Source: a virus. Taken from it: a stretch of 35,622 nt of DNA. Where the stretch lies: positions 1 to 35,622 of IMG/VR virus record IMGVR_UViG_3300028419_000011; one strand, given 5' to 3'. Below the pieces are notes generated by a model that saw nothing but the letters and a program-made list of their open reading frames with translations, was not told where the DNA came from and ran no database searches. The position numbers and the translations under genes were made by a program. Of this stretch, positions 22,859 to 29,930 are shown piece after piece. The stretch's first letter is position 1; each line of letters begins with the position of its first letter.

Positions 22859-24037
22859 ATGAAAAAACTTTTAGTTAATATGAGATATTGGATGGCTCCA
22901 CTACTAATCATTGTTACTATGCTTAGTATTATAATGGGTGGGGCTTTTGTATGGGTTGGTGTTGCCTTGTTTGGTGTTGGTATTATTCTTGATACTGCAA
23001 CAATGAATATAAACCCACCCGGTGCAGGTTTCGATGAGAGTGGTGATACAATGGGTATGCCAGCTCTTCAAAACGCTGTGATGTACGTAATGCTACCTGT
23101 CTTCGCTTTACTTCAAGTCGCGCTAGCATGGCGTGTCATGCAGTACGTTGATGCTGTACCTTTGGAAATGACTACAATGCTAGGTCTACCTGTACAGATG
23201 GGTATCACAGGTGTAGAACTTATTGGTGCTGCAATCTCTACGGGTATCTTTGCAGGTATCGGTATTATCTACGGTCATGAGTTATCTCATACTAAAGGTT
23301 TCAGCTTCGTTATCTCTCGTCTTATGATGGGTTTAAGTGGTTCTTCTCACTTCGCGTATGCTCACGTGTACAACCATCATTTAGAATTAGCACATGAAGA
23401 TGACCCTGCGACTTCTCCTCGTGGTCGTTCTATCTACCGTCACTTCTGGTTGTCTCATATGGGTCAATCTAAGTTCTTATACAGAATGGAACAAACTCGC
23501 CTAGCTAAATTAGGTAAGTCTTTCATCTCGCTTGAGAATCGTTGGATTAAAGGTTATCTTATGAGCCTACCTACTATGTTATTATTCACATGGGCTGGTG
23601 GTGCTGTTGGTATCGCGGCTATGTTCCTTGTTTGGACTATTTCAAACTTTGAATTAGAAGCATTGAACTACATGGAACACTATGGTCTTATCCGTGAAAA
23701 AGGTCAGCCAATTGACTACCGTCATTCATGGGATAACGCTAACTTGTTCTCTGCGTGGTTCTTTATAGAGATAGGTAGACAAGGTGACCACCATGACCGT
23801 GGAGAAACACACTTCTGGGAGTTAGATGAAGTAGGTTCTCCTAATGCACGTTGTGGTTACTTTACTGAGTTTGTGGTTGCTTTAATTCCACCTCTATACC
23901 ATTCAGTTATGAAGAGAAAATTAGCAACATGGGATAGAGACTTTGCTACTGAAGGCGAACTACAAATAGCAGCTAAGATTAATGAGCAAGCAGGTTATAC
24001 AATGCCTGAAGGTCACAACTCTTATAAGGCAATCTAA
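22859..24037 (+). CDS. alkB: AlkB/XylM-family membrane non-haem diiron hydroxylase (alkane 1-monooxygenase-like)
   Basis: The 392-aa protein has the normal length and plan of AlkB alkane hydroxylases. Hydrophobic segments lie near residues 11-46, 71-91, 115-138, 233-265 and 335-348. Histidine boxes are H140-ELS-H144, H169-VYN-H173-H174 followed by EDDPATSPRG, and GD-H311-H312-DRGET-H318; NYMEHYGL (270-277) is the AlkB/XylM hallmark. The enzyme class uses oxygen and electrons from rubredoxin to hydroxylate terminal methyl groups of alkanes or related substrates; the substrate here is unknown. In box 3 the usual first His of H-x-D-H-H is Gln308, possibly replaced by H318. It is the last gene of the virion unit, ahead of a strong terminator, and no rubredoxin gene is seen. 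I count 11 CGN and 5 AGA arginine codons, closer to the capsid gene than to the gene two places upstream. Confidence 0.9.
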   Translation: MKKLLVNMRYWMAPLLIIVTMLSIIMGGAFVWVGVALFGVGIILDTATMNINPPGAGFDESGDTMGMPALQNAVMYVMLPVFALLQVALAWRVMQYVDAVPLEMTTMLGLPVQMGITGVELIGAAISTGIFAGIGIIYGHELSHTKGFSFVISRLMMGLSGSSHFAYAHVYNHHLELAHEDDPATSPRGRSIYRHFWLSHMGQSKFLYRMEQTRLAKLGKSFISLENRWIKGYLMSLPTMLLFTWAGGAVGIAAMFLVWTISNFELEALNYMEHYGLIREKGQPIDYRHSWDNANLFSAWFFIEIGRQGDHHDRGETHFWELDEVGSPNARCGYFTEFVVALIPPLYHSVMKRKLATWDRDFATEGELQIAAKINEQAGYTMPEGHNSYKAI

Positions 24038-24064
24038 CTATGTAAGTAATACACACCTACAAAA

Positions 24065-24101
24065 AAGCCCCCAAGGATATTTTCCAAGGGGGCTTCTTTT
24101 T
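24065..24101. terminator. Bidirectional intrinsic terminator between converging units
   Basis: AAGCCCCC (24065-24072) pairs with GGGGGCTT (24088-24095), with GGA/TCC pairing further in. A T tract follows on the plus strand (CTTCTTTTT) and six A at 24061-24066 give a T tract on the minus strand. It therefore ends both the alkB transcript and the leftward transcript. Confidence 0.88.
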
Positions 24102-24110
24102 GCCTATAGT

Positions 24111-24260
24111 TTAGTGTACTTTCTCCTTCGTACCTAACATTGCACTTACCTGAGATTCTAAAATATCAACTAACTCTCTCAGCTCAAGGTAGTTCTTAGC
24201 CCAGCGTACTGGGTCTGCCTCCATTGCATTAGCTAGGTCGTTTACATCTTTTTCAATCAT
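24111..24260 (-). CDS. Small helical acidic protein at the end of the leftward unit (49 aa)
   Basis: An ATG at 24260-24258, three bases after the nrdA stop, opens a 49-codon frame ending at 24111. GAGGGG, formed by the last codons of nrdA, is a ribosome-binding site eight bases before it. The product MIEKDVNDLANAMEADPVRW continues with AKNYLELRELVDILESQV and is probably helical throughout. The function is unknown. Its frame, tight spacing and ribosome-binding site support a real gene that closes the leftward operon just before the terminator. Confidence 0.6.
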   Translation of the reverse strand: MIEKDVNDLANAMEADPVRWAKNYLELRELVDILESQVSAMLGTKEKVH

Positions 24261-24263
24261 ACT

Positions 24264-25961
24264 TTACCCCTCACAAGCTACACACTCTCCAGTTGAACCA
24301 CGAACCCCTGCCTCACTGCGTATGTAGTACAGGGACTTAATATACTTATCTTTAAATGCCAGCTTATGCACTCTACTAATCTCCTCTTCTGGAGCATCTG
24401 CTGGGAAGAATAGGTTGAGGCTTTGTGCTTGACATATAAACTTCTGTCTTACACTAGCTAGCCTAATCAATACCTCTTGGTTAATCTCAAAGGAAGTTTT
24501 GAACACTACCTTCTCTTCATCAGTTAGCCAGTCTACTAGCTGTACTGAACCGTTGTCTGCAATAATAGCGTTGATGTTGTCATCGTTATAAACTCCCTTA
24601 GCTCTCATCAAGTCTACTAACACAGGGTTGATACGGTTAATCTCTCCTGCTGGGCTACCCTGTACAAACACATTCTTATATACAGGCTCGATACCCTGAC
24701 TAACACCACCACAAATAAGCGCACTAGAACTGTTAGGAGCGATGGCTAGGAGGTGTGTATTACGTACCCCTGTACCCTTACACCACTTAGGCTCTCCCTT
24801 CGTCTTAGCGAGCCACTCAGAGCCTTTCTTAGCCTCTTTCTGAATACCTTTAAAGATAGTAGAGTTTAACATGTGTGCTTCCATTGATTCAATATCAATC
24901 ATGTTCTGTTGTAGGTAGCTGTGGAAACCTAGTGTACCTAGACCCAAAGCCCTACCACTCTCTGTAAAACGCACTGCTTTCTCTAAACCTTTAATACCTC
25001 TACCCATCTGTATAAACTCTTCAGCTACACAGTCTAGGAATACAATAGCATTTTGTACTGCGTCTGTATCTTTCCACTCATCATACTTAGCTAGGTTCAT
25101 AGAACTGAGTACACACGTAAAGGTATGGAACTCATCAGCAGGTAGGGTTATCTCTGTACATAGGTTAGAAGCCTTTACAGTTAAACCATGAGTTCTGTAC
25201 GCCTCTGGATTAGCTCTATTCATTCTATCTATAAATACAAAGTAACCTTTACCTGTTACCATCTTAACTTTAAGCGCACGTTGGTATCTAGCAACAGCCT
25301 CTTCATCACCTGACTCTAGTTGCTCGATGAACTTATCTGTTACTAGCCAACCAATGTTACAATCATCTGGGTTGTTTAATGTATGTGCTGCCACTTCCCA
25401 GAAGTCTGTATGCTCTAGTTCGATGTATCCTGCCCATGCACCTCGTCGTGTATTTCCTTGCGACACATCTCTGCTAAGCTGGATATAGTCTCTAAGGACT
25501 GGCAATACCCCAGAAGCATTACCTCCTGAACTGATGGAATCTCCTCTACCTCTAATTGCGCCAAGATAAGATGAAGTTCCAAAACCGTTTTTTGTAAGTA
25601 TTGCAGTTTCTTTTTGTGATTCGTAAAATTCATATACACTATCTCCTACGTAGTTACCTGAACAACTAACTGGACATCCTCTGTTTGTGCCCATGTTAGC
25701 TAGGACTGGTGTAGAACAAGCTAGGTGTCCAGACCAGAGTAGGTTAAAGAATACTCTATCCCAATGGTCTTTGTCAACCCCCATGTGTTTAGCTGCTGTA
25801 CTACTTATGCGTTTATAAATACTATATAAGTCTGGGTACTCCTCTGTTGTGTACTTCTCTTTAAGCAACTGCCAAGCAGAGGTACTATACCATTGTGGTA
25901 GTTTCCCTGTGGCTTGTAGTTGCTTTCGTTCTGCGCTTAGTTCTTCGTATATACTCTTCAT
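24264..25961 (-). CDS. nrdA: Class I ribonucleotide reductase, alpha subunit (short form)
   Basis: I start at ATG 25961, one base after the nrdB stop, giving 565 aa; a longer open frame runs back into nrdB but adds no recognisable sequence. Catalytic features are C100 in RGCPVSCSG, N-L-C268-T-E270 (thiyl radical Cys and Glu), C283 in CVLSSMNL, NSSSALICGGVSQGIEPV, the radical-transfer pair in SLYYIRS, and a C-terminal ECVACEG that would reload electrons from thioredoxin or glutaredoxin. It makes deoxyribonucleotides for phage DNA synthesis. The usual N-terminal ATP-cone domain is absent, so dATP inhibition through that domain should be missing, as in many phage enzymes. It pairs with nrdB directly upstream. 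Confidence 0.92.
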   Translation of the reverse strand: MKSIYEELSAERKQLQATGKLPQWYSTSAWQLLKEKYTTEEYPDLYSIYKRISSTAAKHMGVDKDHWDRVFFNLLWSGHLACSTPVLANMGTNRGCPVSCSGNYVGDSVYEFYESQKETAILTKNGFGTSSYLGAIRGRGDSISSGGNASGVLPVLRDYIQLSRDVSQGNTRRGAWAGYIELEHTDFWEVAAHTLNNPDDCNIGWLVTDKFIEQLESGDEEAVARYQRALKVKMVTGKGYFVFIDRMNRANPEAYRTHGLTVKASNLCTEITLPADEFHTFTCVLSSMNLAKYDEWKDTDAVQNAIVFLDCVAEEFIQMGRGIKGLEKAVRFTESGRALGLGTLGFHSYLQQNMIDIESMEAHMLNSTIFKGIQKEAKKGSEWLAKTKGEPKWCKGTGVRNTHLLAIAPNSSSALICGGVSQGIEPVYKNVFVQGSPAGEINRINPVLVDLMRAKGVYNDDNINAIIADNGSVQLVDWLTDEEKVVFKTSFEINQEVLIRLASVRQKFICQAQSLNLFFPADAPEEEISRVHKLAFKDKYIKSLYYIRSEAGVRGSTGECVACEG

Positions 25962-25962
25962 A

Positions 25963-26916
25963 TTACCATGCAAACCTTGTCTCTTGCCAATCCCTATTAT
26001 AACTGTTCCCCTGTTTATGGAAGAAGTCATGTAGTTGTGGCGTATTAATGTTTTTATAGAACCACTTAGAGATAGGGTCATAGTCTACCTCATACAGTGG
26101 TGCTAACCTTAGTTGTTCAAGGCAAAGGTTTAACCTAGCTTGAATAAAGTTCTTCATCTGTAAGTCTGTGACACCTTTAATCTCACCCTTCTCAAATATC
26201 ATATCAATGATACGGGACTCATGCTCATAGATTTTACCACAGGTCTTATAGATTTTCTTATCTAACTCTTTGTTGTCTAGCTGTTCACTCTCTTCTCTTA
26301 ATGTATTGAATAACCAAGCACCTGCTAGACTGTGTAGGTTCTCATCCCTTACACTGAAGTTAATACCTGCTGCCATGTTGACTAACTTGTTCTTACCCTC
26401 AGCTTGGAAGTGCTTTAGAAAGGCGAAGTTAGAATACAGTACAGCACCTTCTACAATAGAACCAACTGCTAACGAAGCTAACGTATCATCACCTTCAAAC
26501 TGCCTATCTAACCAGTCCATACGTCCACGTAAGGTCTTGTCTTTAACGTAACTATTATAGAACTCCTCAGTGTTTAGGTTCATCACCTCGTTAATCTTGT
26601 TGTAGAAAGGTGCGTGTACGTTAAGTTCAAACATACCAAACACGGAAGCCATACGCTGTATCTCTGGTCGTCTAAACTTATTACGAATAAAGTCTAACCA
26701 GTAGTCATTACCTACGTGTGTTTCATACAAGGTAAATAGTTTTAACACAGTTACTACTCCGTGCATCTCTGCTTCTGTAAGATTGTTGTGTAGGTCATGT
26801 AAGTCCTTATCCATACCAATCTCTTTAGCAGTCCAGAAGATGTCCTCTTGCAACTCTGCAAACTGCTCTGCCTGTGGGTATGCAATAACGTAAGCCTCTT
26901 GTTTGTCTGTAATCAT
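25963..26916 (-). CDS. nrdB: Class I ribonucleotide reductase, beta subunit (diiron)
   Basis: The 317-aa protein has the helical diiron fold. Likely ligands are E65 in LYETHVGN, H101 in FELNVHAPFYN, E156 in GSIVEGAVLY, and E192/H195 in RDENLHSL; Y105 lies four residues after H101, where the radical tyrosine is expected. The first E-x-x-H is unusual: Glu97 is four, not three, residues before His101. The C-terminal tail has a Tyr (NSYNRDW) that could pass the radical to NrdA. It starts at the base next to the mazG stop and ends one base before nrdA, so the genes are co-expressed for dNTP supply. Confidence 0.9.
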   Translation of the reverse strand: MITDKQEAYVIAYPQAEQFAELQEDIFWTAKEIGMDKDLHDLHNNLTEAEMHGVVTVLKLFTLYETHVGNDYWLDFIRNKFRRPEIQRMASVFGMFELNVHAPFYNKINEVMNLNTEEFYNSYVKDKTLRGRMDWLDRQFEGDDTLASLAVGSIVEGAVLYSNFAFLKHFQAEGKNKLVNMAAGINFSVRDENLHSLAGAWLFNTLREESEQLDNKELDKKIYKTCGKIYEHESRIIDMIFEKGEIKGVTDLQMKNFIQARLNLCLEQLRLAPLYEVDYDPISKWFYKNINTPQLHDFFHKQGNSYNRDWQETRFAW

Positions 26917-27231
26917 TTACTCTTCCTTTACAAATATGCCATCTATCATCTGACCCCTACGGTCTTTGATATCATTATAGGCGTGTTCTAAACATTCATC
27001 AATAGATAATTTATGTCTCTCTGCTATGTTGATTAGCACTACAATAATATCACCAATATCATCAATAGGACTTTGCCCTGTAGATAATGAGTCTACTAAC
27101 TCAGTTACCTCTTCGATTAACTTCTTTACTTGTGCTTGGTCATTAGAGCCATTGATTAAGTTCCTTGCATAATGCCAGTTAGTTATCTTCTTAATAGTAA
27201 ACGTAGCCTTTGGGTTTTCATTATTCGTCAT
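26917..27231 (-). CDS. mazG: MazG-like nucleotide pyrophosphohydrolase
   Basis: The 104-aa protein carries the MazG metal-binding pattern: KLIEEVTELVDSL (E-E-x-x-E) followed by DDIGDIIVVLINIA (D-x-x-D) and ending IKDRRGQMIDGIFVKE. It hydrolyses nucleoside triphosphates or related nucleotides to monophosphates; in phages it is thought to shape nucleotide pools or the stringent signal, though substrates vary. Length is that of single-domain MazG. It overlaps the preceding 73-aa gene by 11 bases and abuts nrdB, which fits a nucleotide-supply cluster. Confidence 0.82.
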   Translation of the reverse strand: MTNNENPKATFTIKKITNWHYARNLINGSNDQAQVKKLIEEVTELVDSLSTGQSPIDDIGDIIVVLINIAERHKLSIDECLEHAYNDIKDRRGQMIDGIFVKEE

Positions 27232-27442
27232 TCCAATCTTCCTCTTCCATCATTTGTACTACCTCTATCTTATACACAAGTCCGTAACCAATAATCCACT
27301 GTACTAAGAATGCGTGTTCGTATAGTTTATACTTAGGATTAAATATATCATCGTACTCTACATAAGTTGTAAACCCTATAAAAGGTAGCCAGAAGCCAAA
27401 CAGGTTCTTACCAAACAACTTAATAGGGTTACTAGTATCCAT
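27221..27442 (-). CDS. Hypothetical aromatic-rich protein (73 aa)
   Basis: The protein has hydrophobic aromatic patches (GKNLFGFWLPFIGFTTYVEY, HAFLVQWIIGYGLVYKIEVV) and an acidic end EEEDWNDE. Membrane association or a small beta fold are both possible. I do not recognise it. It starts one base after the DUF3310 gene and overlaps mazG by 11 bases, so it belongs to the nucleotide-metabolism stretch. Confidence 0.6.
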   Translation of the reverse strand: MDTSNPIKLFGKNLFGFWLPFIGFTTYVEYDDIFNPKYKLYEHAFLVQWIIGYGLVYKIEVVQMMEEEDWNDE

Positions 27443-27443
27443 A

Positions 27444-27794
27444 TTATCTACTCCAGTTTTCTAATATCTTCTCAAGGTAGTGAATAGCTTTCTTAATATC
27501 TTCTTCTCTACTACCTTTGGTTCTGAGCAAATACTTAAGGGCATTGCCCTCGTAGAAATCTAAATGATAAGCATCAATAATATCCCAAGGTTGTATTAGA
27601 TGTTTCTTATAATGGTCTCCACCTACCTGTTTGTCCGATGCTCTCTCTTCATAGTGTAACCCATCATTGCCGTTCTGCCCAATGATATCTATTCTACTTG
27701 TAGCTTTACCACAAACACCCTTATTGATTAGGTCATATCTACCTAAATCTTTCATACGTTGTTCTTCTTCTGGTGTCATTATATCAATTTCCAT
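27444..27794 (-). CDS. DUF3310 protein (SaV-like)
   Basis: The C-terminal 60 residues match DUF3310: DKQVGGDHYKKHLIQPWDII, then DAYHLDFYEGNALKYLLRTK and EEDIKKAIHYLEK. The family is common in phages, often fused to or next to nucleotide-metabolism genes, and has no proven function. An internal ATG five codons in is an alternative start. The gene overlaps the metallophosphatase gene by 11 bases. Confidence 0.85.
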   Translation of the reverse strand: MEIDIMTPEEEQRMKDLGRYDLINKGVCGKATSRIDIIGQNGNDGLHYEERASDKQVGGDHYKKHLIQPWDIIDAYHLDFYEGNALKYLLRTKGSREEDIKKAIHYLEKILENWSR

Positions 27795-28545
27795 AACGCT
27801 CTCCTAAATACGATAAACTAACTGGCATTTCATCAAAGCTACCATTATTAACTTCGTTTAACATCCAAATACCTTTCCAACTACCATTACCCTGACTACC
27901 TAAGTAAGCCTCGTCATGTTGATAAAAGATACCAGCAAAGATGCCAGTCAATGCAGTACCATCACCACGCTTACTAAAGGCTATGTCCCTGTCTTGTACA
28001 TGACCCATCACACAACTCATGTGTTTCTTAGTAAGCATAGCCCTAGCACTTGATACTGGTCTACCCATAACACCACTGGTAAAGAAGTGGCAGAAGCCAA
28101 CACCCTCAATGATTACTGGTTCTTTATAATCTATAACTTCCCAGTCATCTAGGTTAAGGTCTTTATAACCAATCACATCTTCTAGTACAGCATCGCTTTC
28201 TACTGCACGTTCTATTCTTTCTTCATGGTTACCCATTGTAAATACCATACGTGGTTGCCATAACTTCTTCTTATTACGTTTCAACCTTTTCATTTCTTTC
28301 TTGATAGGTTCTAGTAATAAATCCATAGCCAGGTTACCTGCATCTACATCATCCTTATATCGTCTACCTTCAAAAGACTTCTTGCCTTTATCATAAGAGG
28401 ATAAGCTAGGCATATCCCAATGGTCTCCAAGGTGTACGATAACATCTGGCTTCTTCTCTGCAATGTACCTACCTGCATACAGTAGATGTTCCATAGGCAC
28501 ACCCTTCTTAACCTGTGTATCGGGTATCACTACAATCTTAGTCAT
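27784..28545 (-). CDS. Metallophosphoesterase
   Basis: I take the second ATG (28545), eight bases after AGAGGA; the first ATG at 28551 is only two bases after it. The 253-aa protein has the calcineurin-like metallophosphatase motifs in order: IPDTQV near the start (D-x-Q), VHLGDHWD (GD), FTMGNHEE (GNHE) and MGHVQD (GH-x-Q). Two metal ions would cleave phosphoesters. Possible roles are a DNA exonuclease-type activity or a nucleotide/protein phosphatase; the sequence does not decide this. It overlaps the zinc-ribbon gene by a few bases and is in the DNA metabolism stretch. Confidence 0.85.
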   Translation of the reverse strand: MTKIVVIPDTQVKKGVPMEHLLYAGRYIAEKKPDVIVHLGDHWDMPSLSSYDKGKKSFEGRRYKDDVDAGNLAMDLLLEPIKKEMKRLKRNKKKLWQPRMVFTMGNHEERIERAVESDAVLEDVIGYKDLNLDDWEVIDYKEPVIIEGVGFCHFFTSGVMGRPVSSARAMLTKKHMSCVMGHVQDRDIAFSKRGDGTALTGIFAGIFYQHDEAYLGSQGNGSWKGIWMLNEVNNGSFDEMPVSLSYLGERYGN

Positions 28546-28834
28546 AGTCATAGTCCTCTAAGTAGTCCAAGAAAGCATCTTCATTGGCTTTGAATAAGTC
28601 TTCCTTATTAAAGTCTAACTCAAGTTCATTATACTCTTCGTCTGTTACGTCTTCAACAAAACCTTCAGGTAGTAAACCTCTTAGATAAAGTTCGTTTAAT
28701 AAGTCGGTCATTTCAGTTATTTCTAACACACTAGCTTTACCTCCACACTCAGAACAGTTTCTACTATACCCAACTACTTCATACTCTGGGTCTTCCGCAC
28801 CACATTTGTAACATATCTTATTCACATTTCTCAT
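28538..28834 (-). CDS. Zinc-ribbon protein with acidic tail (98 aa)
   Basis: Residues 8-31 form a four-cysteine ribbon, CYKC then CSECGG 16 residues later. The C-terminal half is acidic (LEDYDYD end). A role in nucleic-acid or protein binding is plausible; no enzyme domain is seen. The cysteine spacing is too short for a rubredoxin. The gene overlaps the endonuclease I gene by 17 bases and the metallophosphatase by a few bases. Confidence 0.65.
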   Translation of the reverse strand: MRNVNKICYKCGAEDPEYEVVGYSRNCSECGGKASVLEITEMTDLLNELYLRGLLPEGFVEDVTDEEYNELELDFNKEDLFKANEDAFLDYLEDYDYD

Positions 28835-29228
28835 CCTCTTTCACCCATTCAATAGGAACTTTCCCAATAGCATACTTAATCTTACGCTTATCACACCACT
28901 CGCTATACTTCTGTGTTTTCTTTTTGGTAGTCCACCCATCTTTTTGAAACAGCATTCGTATATCTAGGTCTGGGTTACACTTAATAACAGACTCCATCTT
29001 GGTACGGTCACTGGGCTTAAACCATCCCTTGACTTCAATGTATATACCATTAGGTAATCTAAAGTCTGTAAGGTACTTAGCCTTTTGTAATACGTGTTGA
29101 CTGCCACAATCTAAACACTCCATCTTCCTAGTAGTTCTTTTGTTATATAGTAACGTAGTACATTCATAGGTAAAGTCTTTAAGGTCTTTAGCTACACGTT
29201 CTTCAAACTTGCTTCTAAACTTGTGCAT
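28818..29228 (-). CDS. Endonuclease I (T7 gp3-like Holliday-junction resolvase)
   Basis: The 136-aa protein aligns with T7 endonuclease I (149 aa): SKFEERVAKDL (Glu9), TDFRLPNGIYIEVKGW with D55, E65 and K67 (the same numbers as the T7 catalytic residues), DLDIRMLF, and SEWCDKRKIKYA followed by VPIEW. It cuts branched DNA and, in T7, helps break down host DNA and resolve recombination before packaging. A CLDCGSQH insertion (C38, C41, H45) sits where T7 has the short linker before strand 55, so zinc binding is possible. It lies beside the 5'-3' exonuclease gene, as in T7 logic. Confidence 0.88.
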   Translation of the reverse strand: MHKFRSKFEERVAKDLKDFTYECTTLLYNKRTTRKMECLDCGSQHVLQKAKYLTDFRLPNGIYIEVKGWFKPSDRTKMESVIKCNPDLDIRMLFQKDGWTTKKKTQKYSEWCDKRKIKYAIGKVPIEWVKEDEKCE

Positions 29229-29234
29229 AAACCT

Positions 29235-29930
29235 TCACCCCCTTATATCCATAGGCATCTTCACATCTTTTTGAAGCATCCAAAGAAGTTGCGTATTCTG
29301 TACCATACGTTGATACCACCCTTCTCCGAACTCAGATTCATAGTAGCTTTCAATAGTAGCATCTCTATCCTTACTCTCAGCCAATATCTTCTCAGCTTTC
29401 TTAATCCCGATTCCACGTATTCCAATAATGTTATCAACTTTATCTCCCATTAGCATTTGCATATAGAACCATTTTATTCCTTCTTCTGGTGTTACTGTAG
29501 TCCACTCTTTCTTAACAAAGTTATAGTGTTTTCCAGCTACCATAAGTAAGTCTTTATCTATACTTGCTATAACAGTTTCGTCTGTTTGATTAAGTGCAAG
29601 GGCATCGTCAGCTTCCATGCCTTCGATAACCTCTGCCTTAAAGTGCTTAACCATATAATCCCTTATGGCTTGGTAGTGAATAGGTTTAGCTGTACCTTTA
29701 CGATTAGCTTTGTACTCACTATCAACTTTTAGTCTAAAGTTATTTTTTCCTGTTAGGAATAACCTATAACTATCAGCACCCGTATCTTTAATCATACCAT
29801 TGATAAACCTCTTGGTACTGTGTAAAGCATAGGGCAAAGGTTCTGGTACAATGTTTCCATCATCATCCTTCCTCTGTGTTGCAAACCCTATACGATACAC
29901 AATAACATCACCATCAATTAGCAGTTGCAT
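29235..29930 (-). CDS. 5'-3' exonuclease (FEN/T7 gp6 family)
   Basis: The 231-aa protein shows the metal-binding acids of the family in order: LLIDGDVIVYR, YKANRKG, EGMEADDALAL, VIASIDKDLLM and GDKVDNIIGIRGIG, the last being the helix-hairpin-helix that grips DNA. It would remove RNA primers and digest host DNA from 5' ends. It is followed by endonuclease I and preceded, with a one-base overlap, by the SSB gene. Confidence 0.9.
   Translation of the reverse strand: MQLLIDGDVIVYRIGFATQRKDDDGNIVPEPLPYALHSTKRFINGMIKDTGADSYRLFLTGKNNFRLKVDSEYKANRKGTAKPIHYQAIRDYMVKHFKAEVIEGMEADDALALNQTDETVIASIDKDLLMVAGKHYNFVKKEWTTVTPEEGIKWFYMQMLMGDKVDNIIGIRGIGIKKAEKILAESKDRDATIESYYESEFGEGWYQRMVQNTQLLWMLQKDVKMPMDIRG

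Noticed and set aside
25962-26081. N-terminal extension of NrdA (40 residues)
   Set aside because: It lies wholly inside nrdB, adds no family sequence, and ATG 25961 directly follows the nrdB stop as in other coupled genes here.
28538-28834. CxxCG ... CxxCGG protein as a rubredoxin partner for AlkB
   Set aside because: The spacing between cysteine pairs is about 15 residues, far shorter than in rubredoxins, and the aromatic core residues are missing. It is a zinc ribbon.
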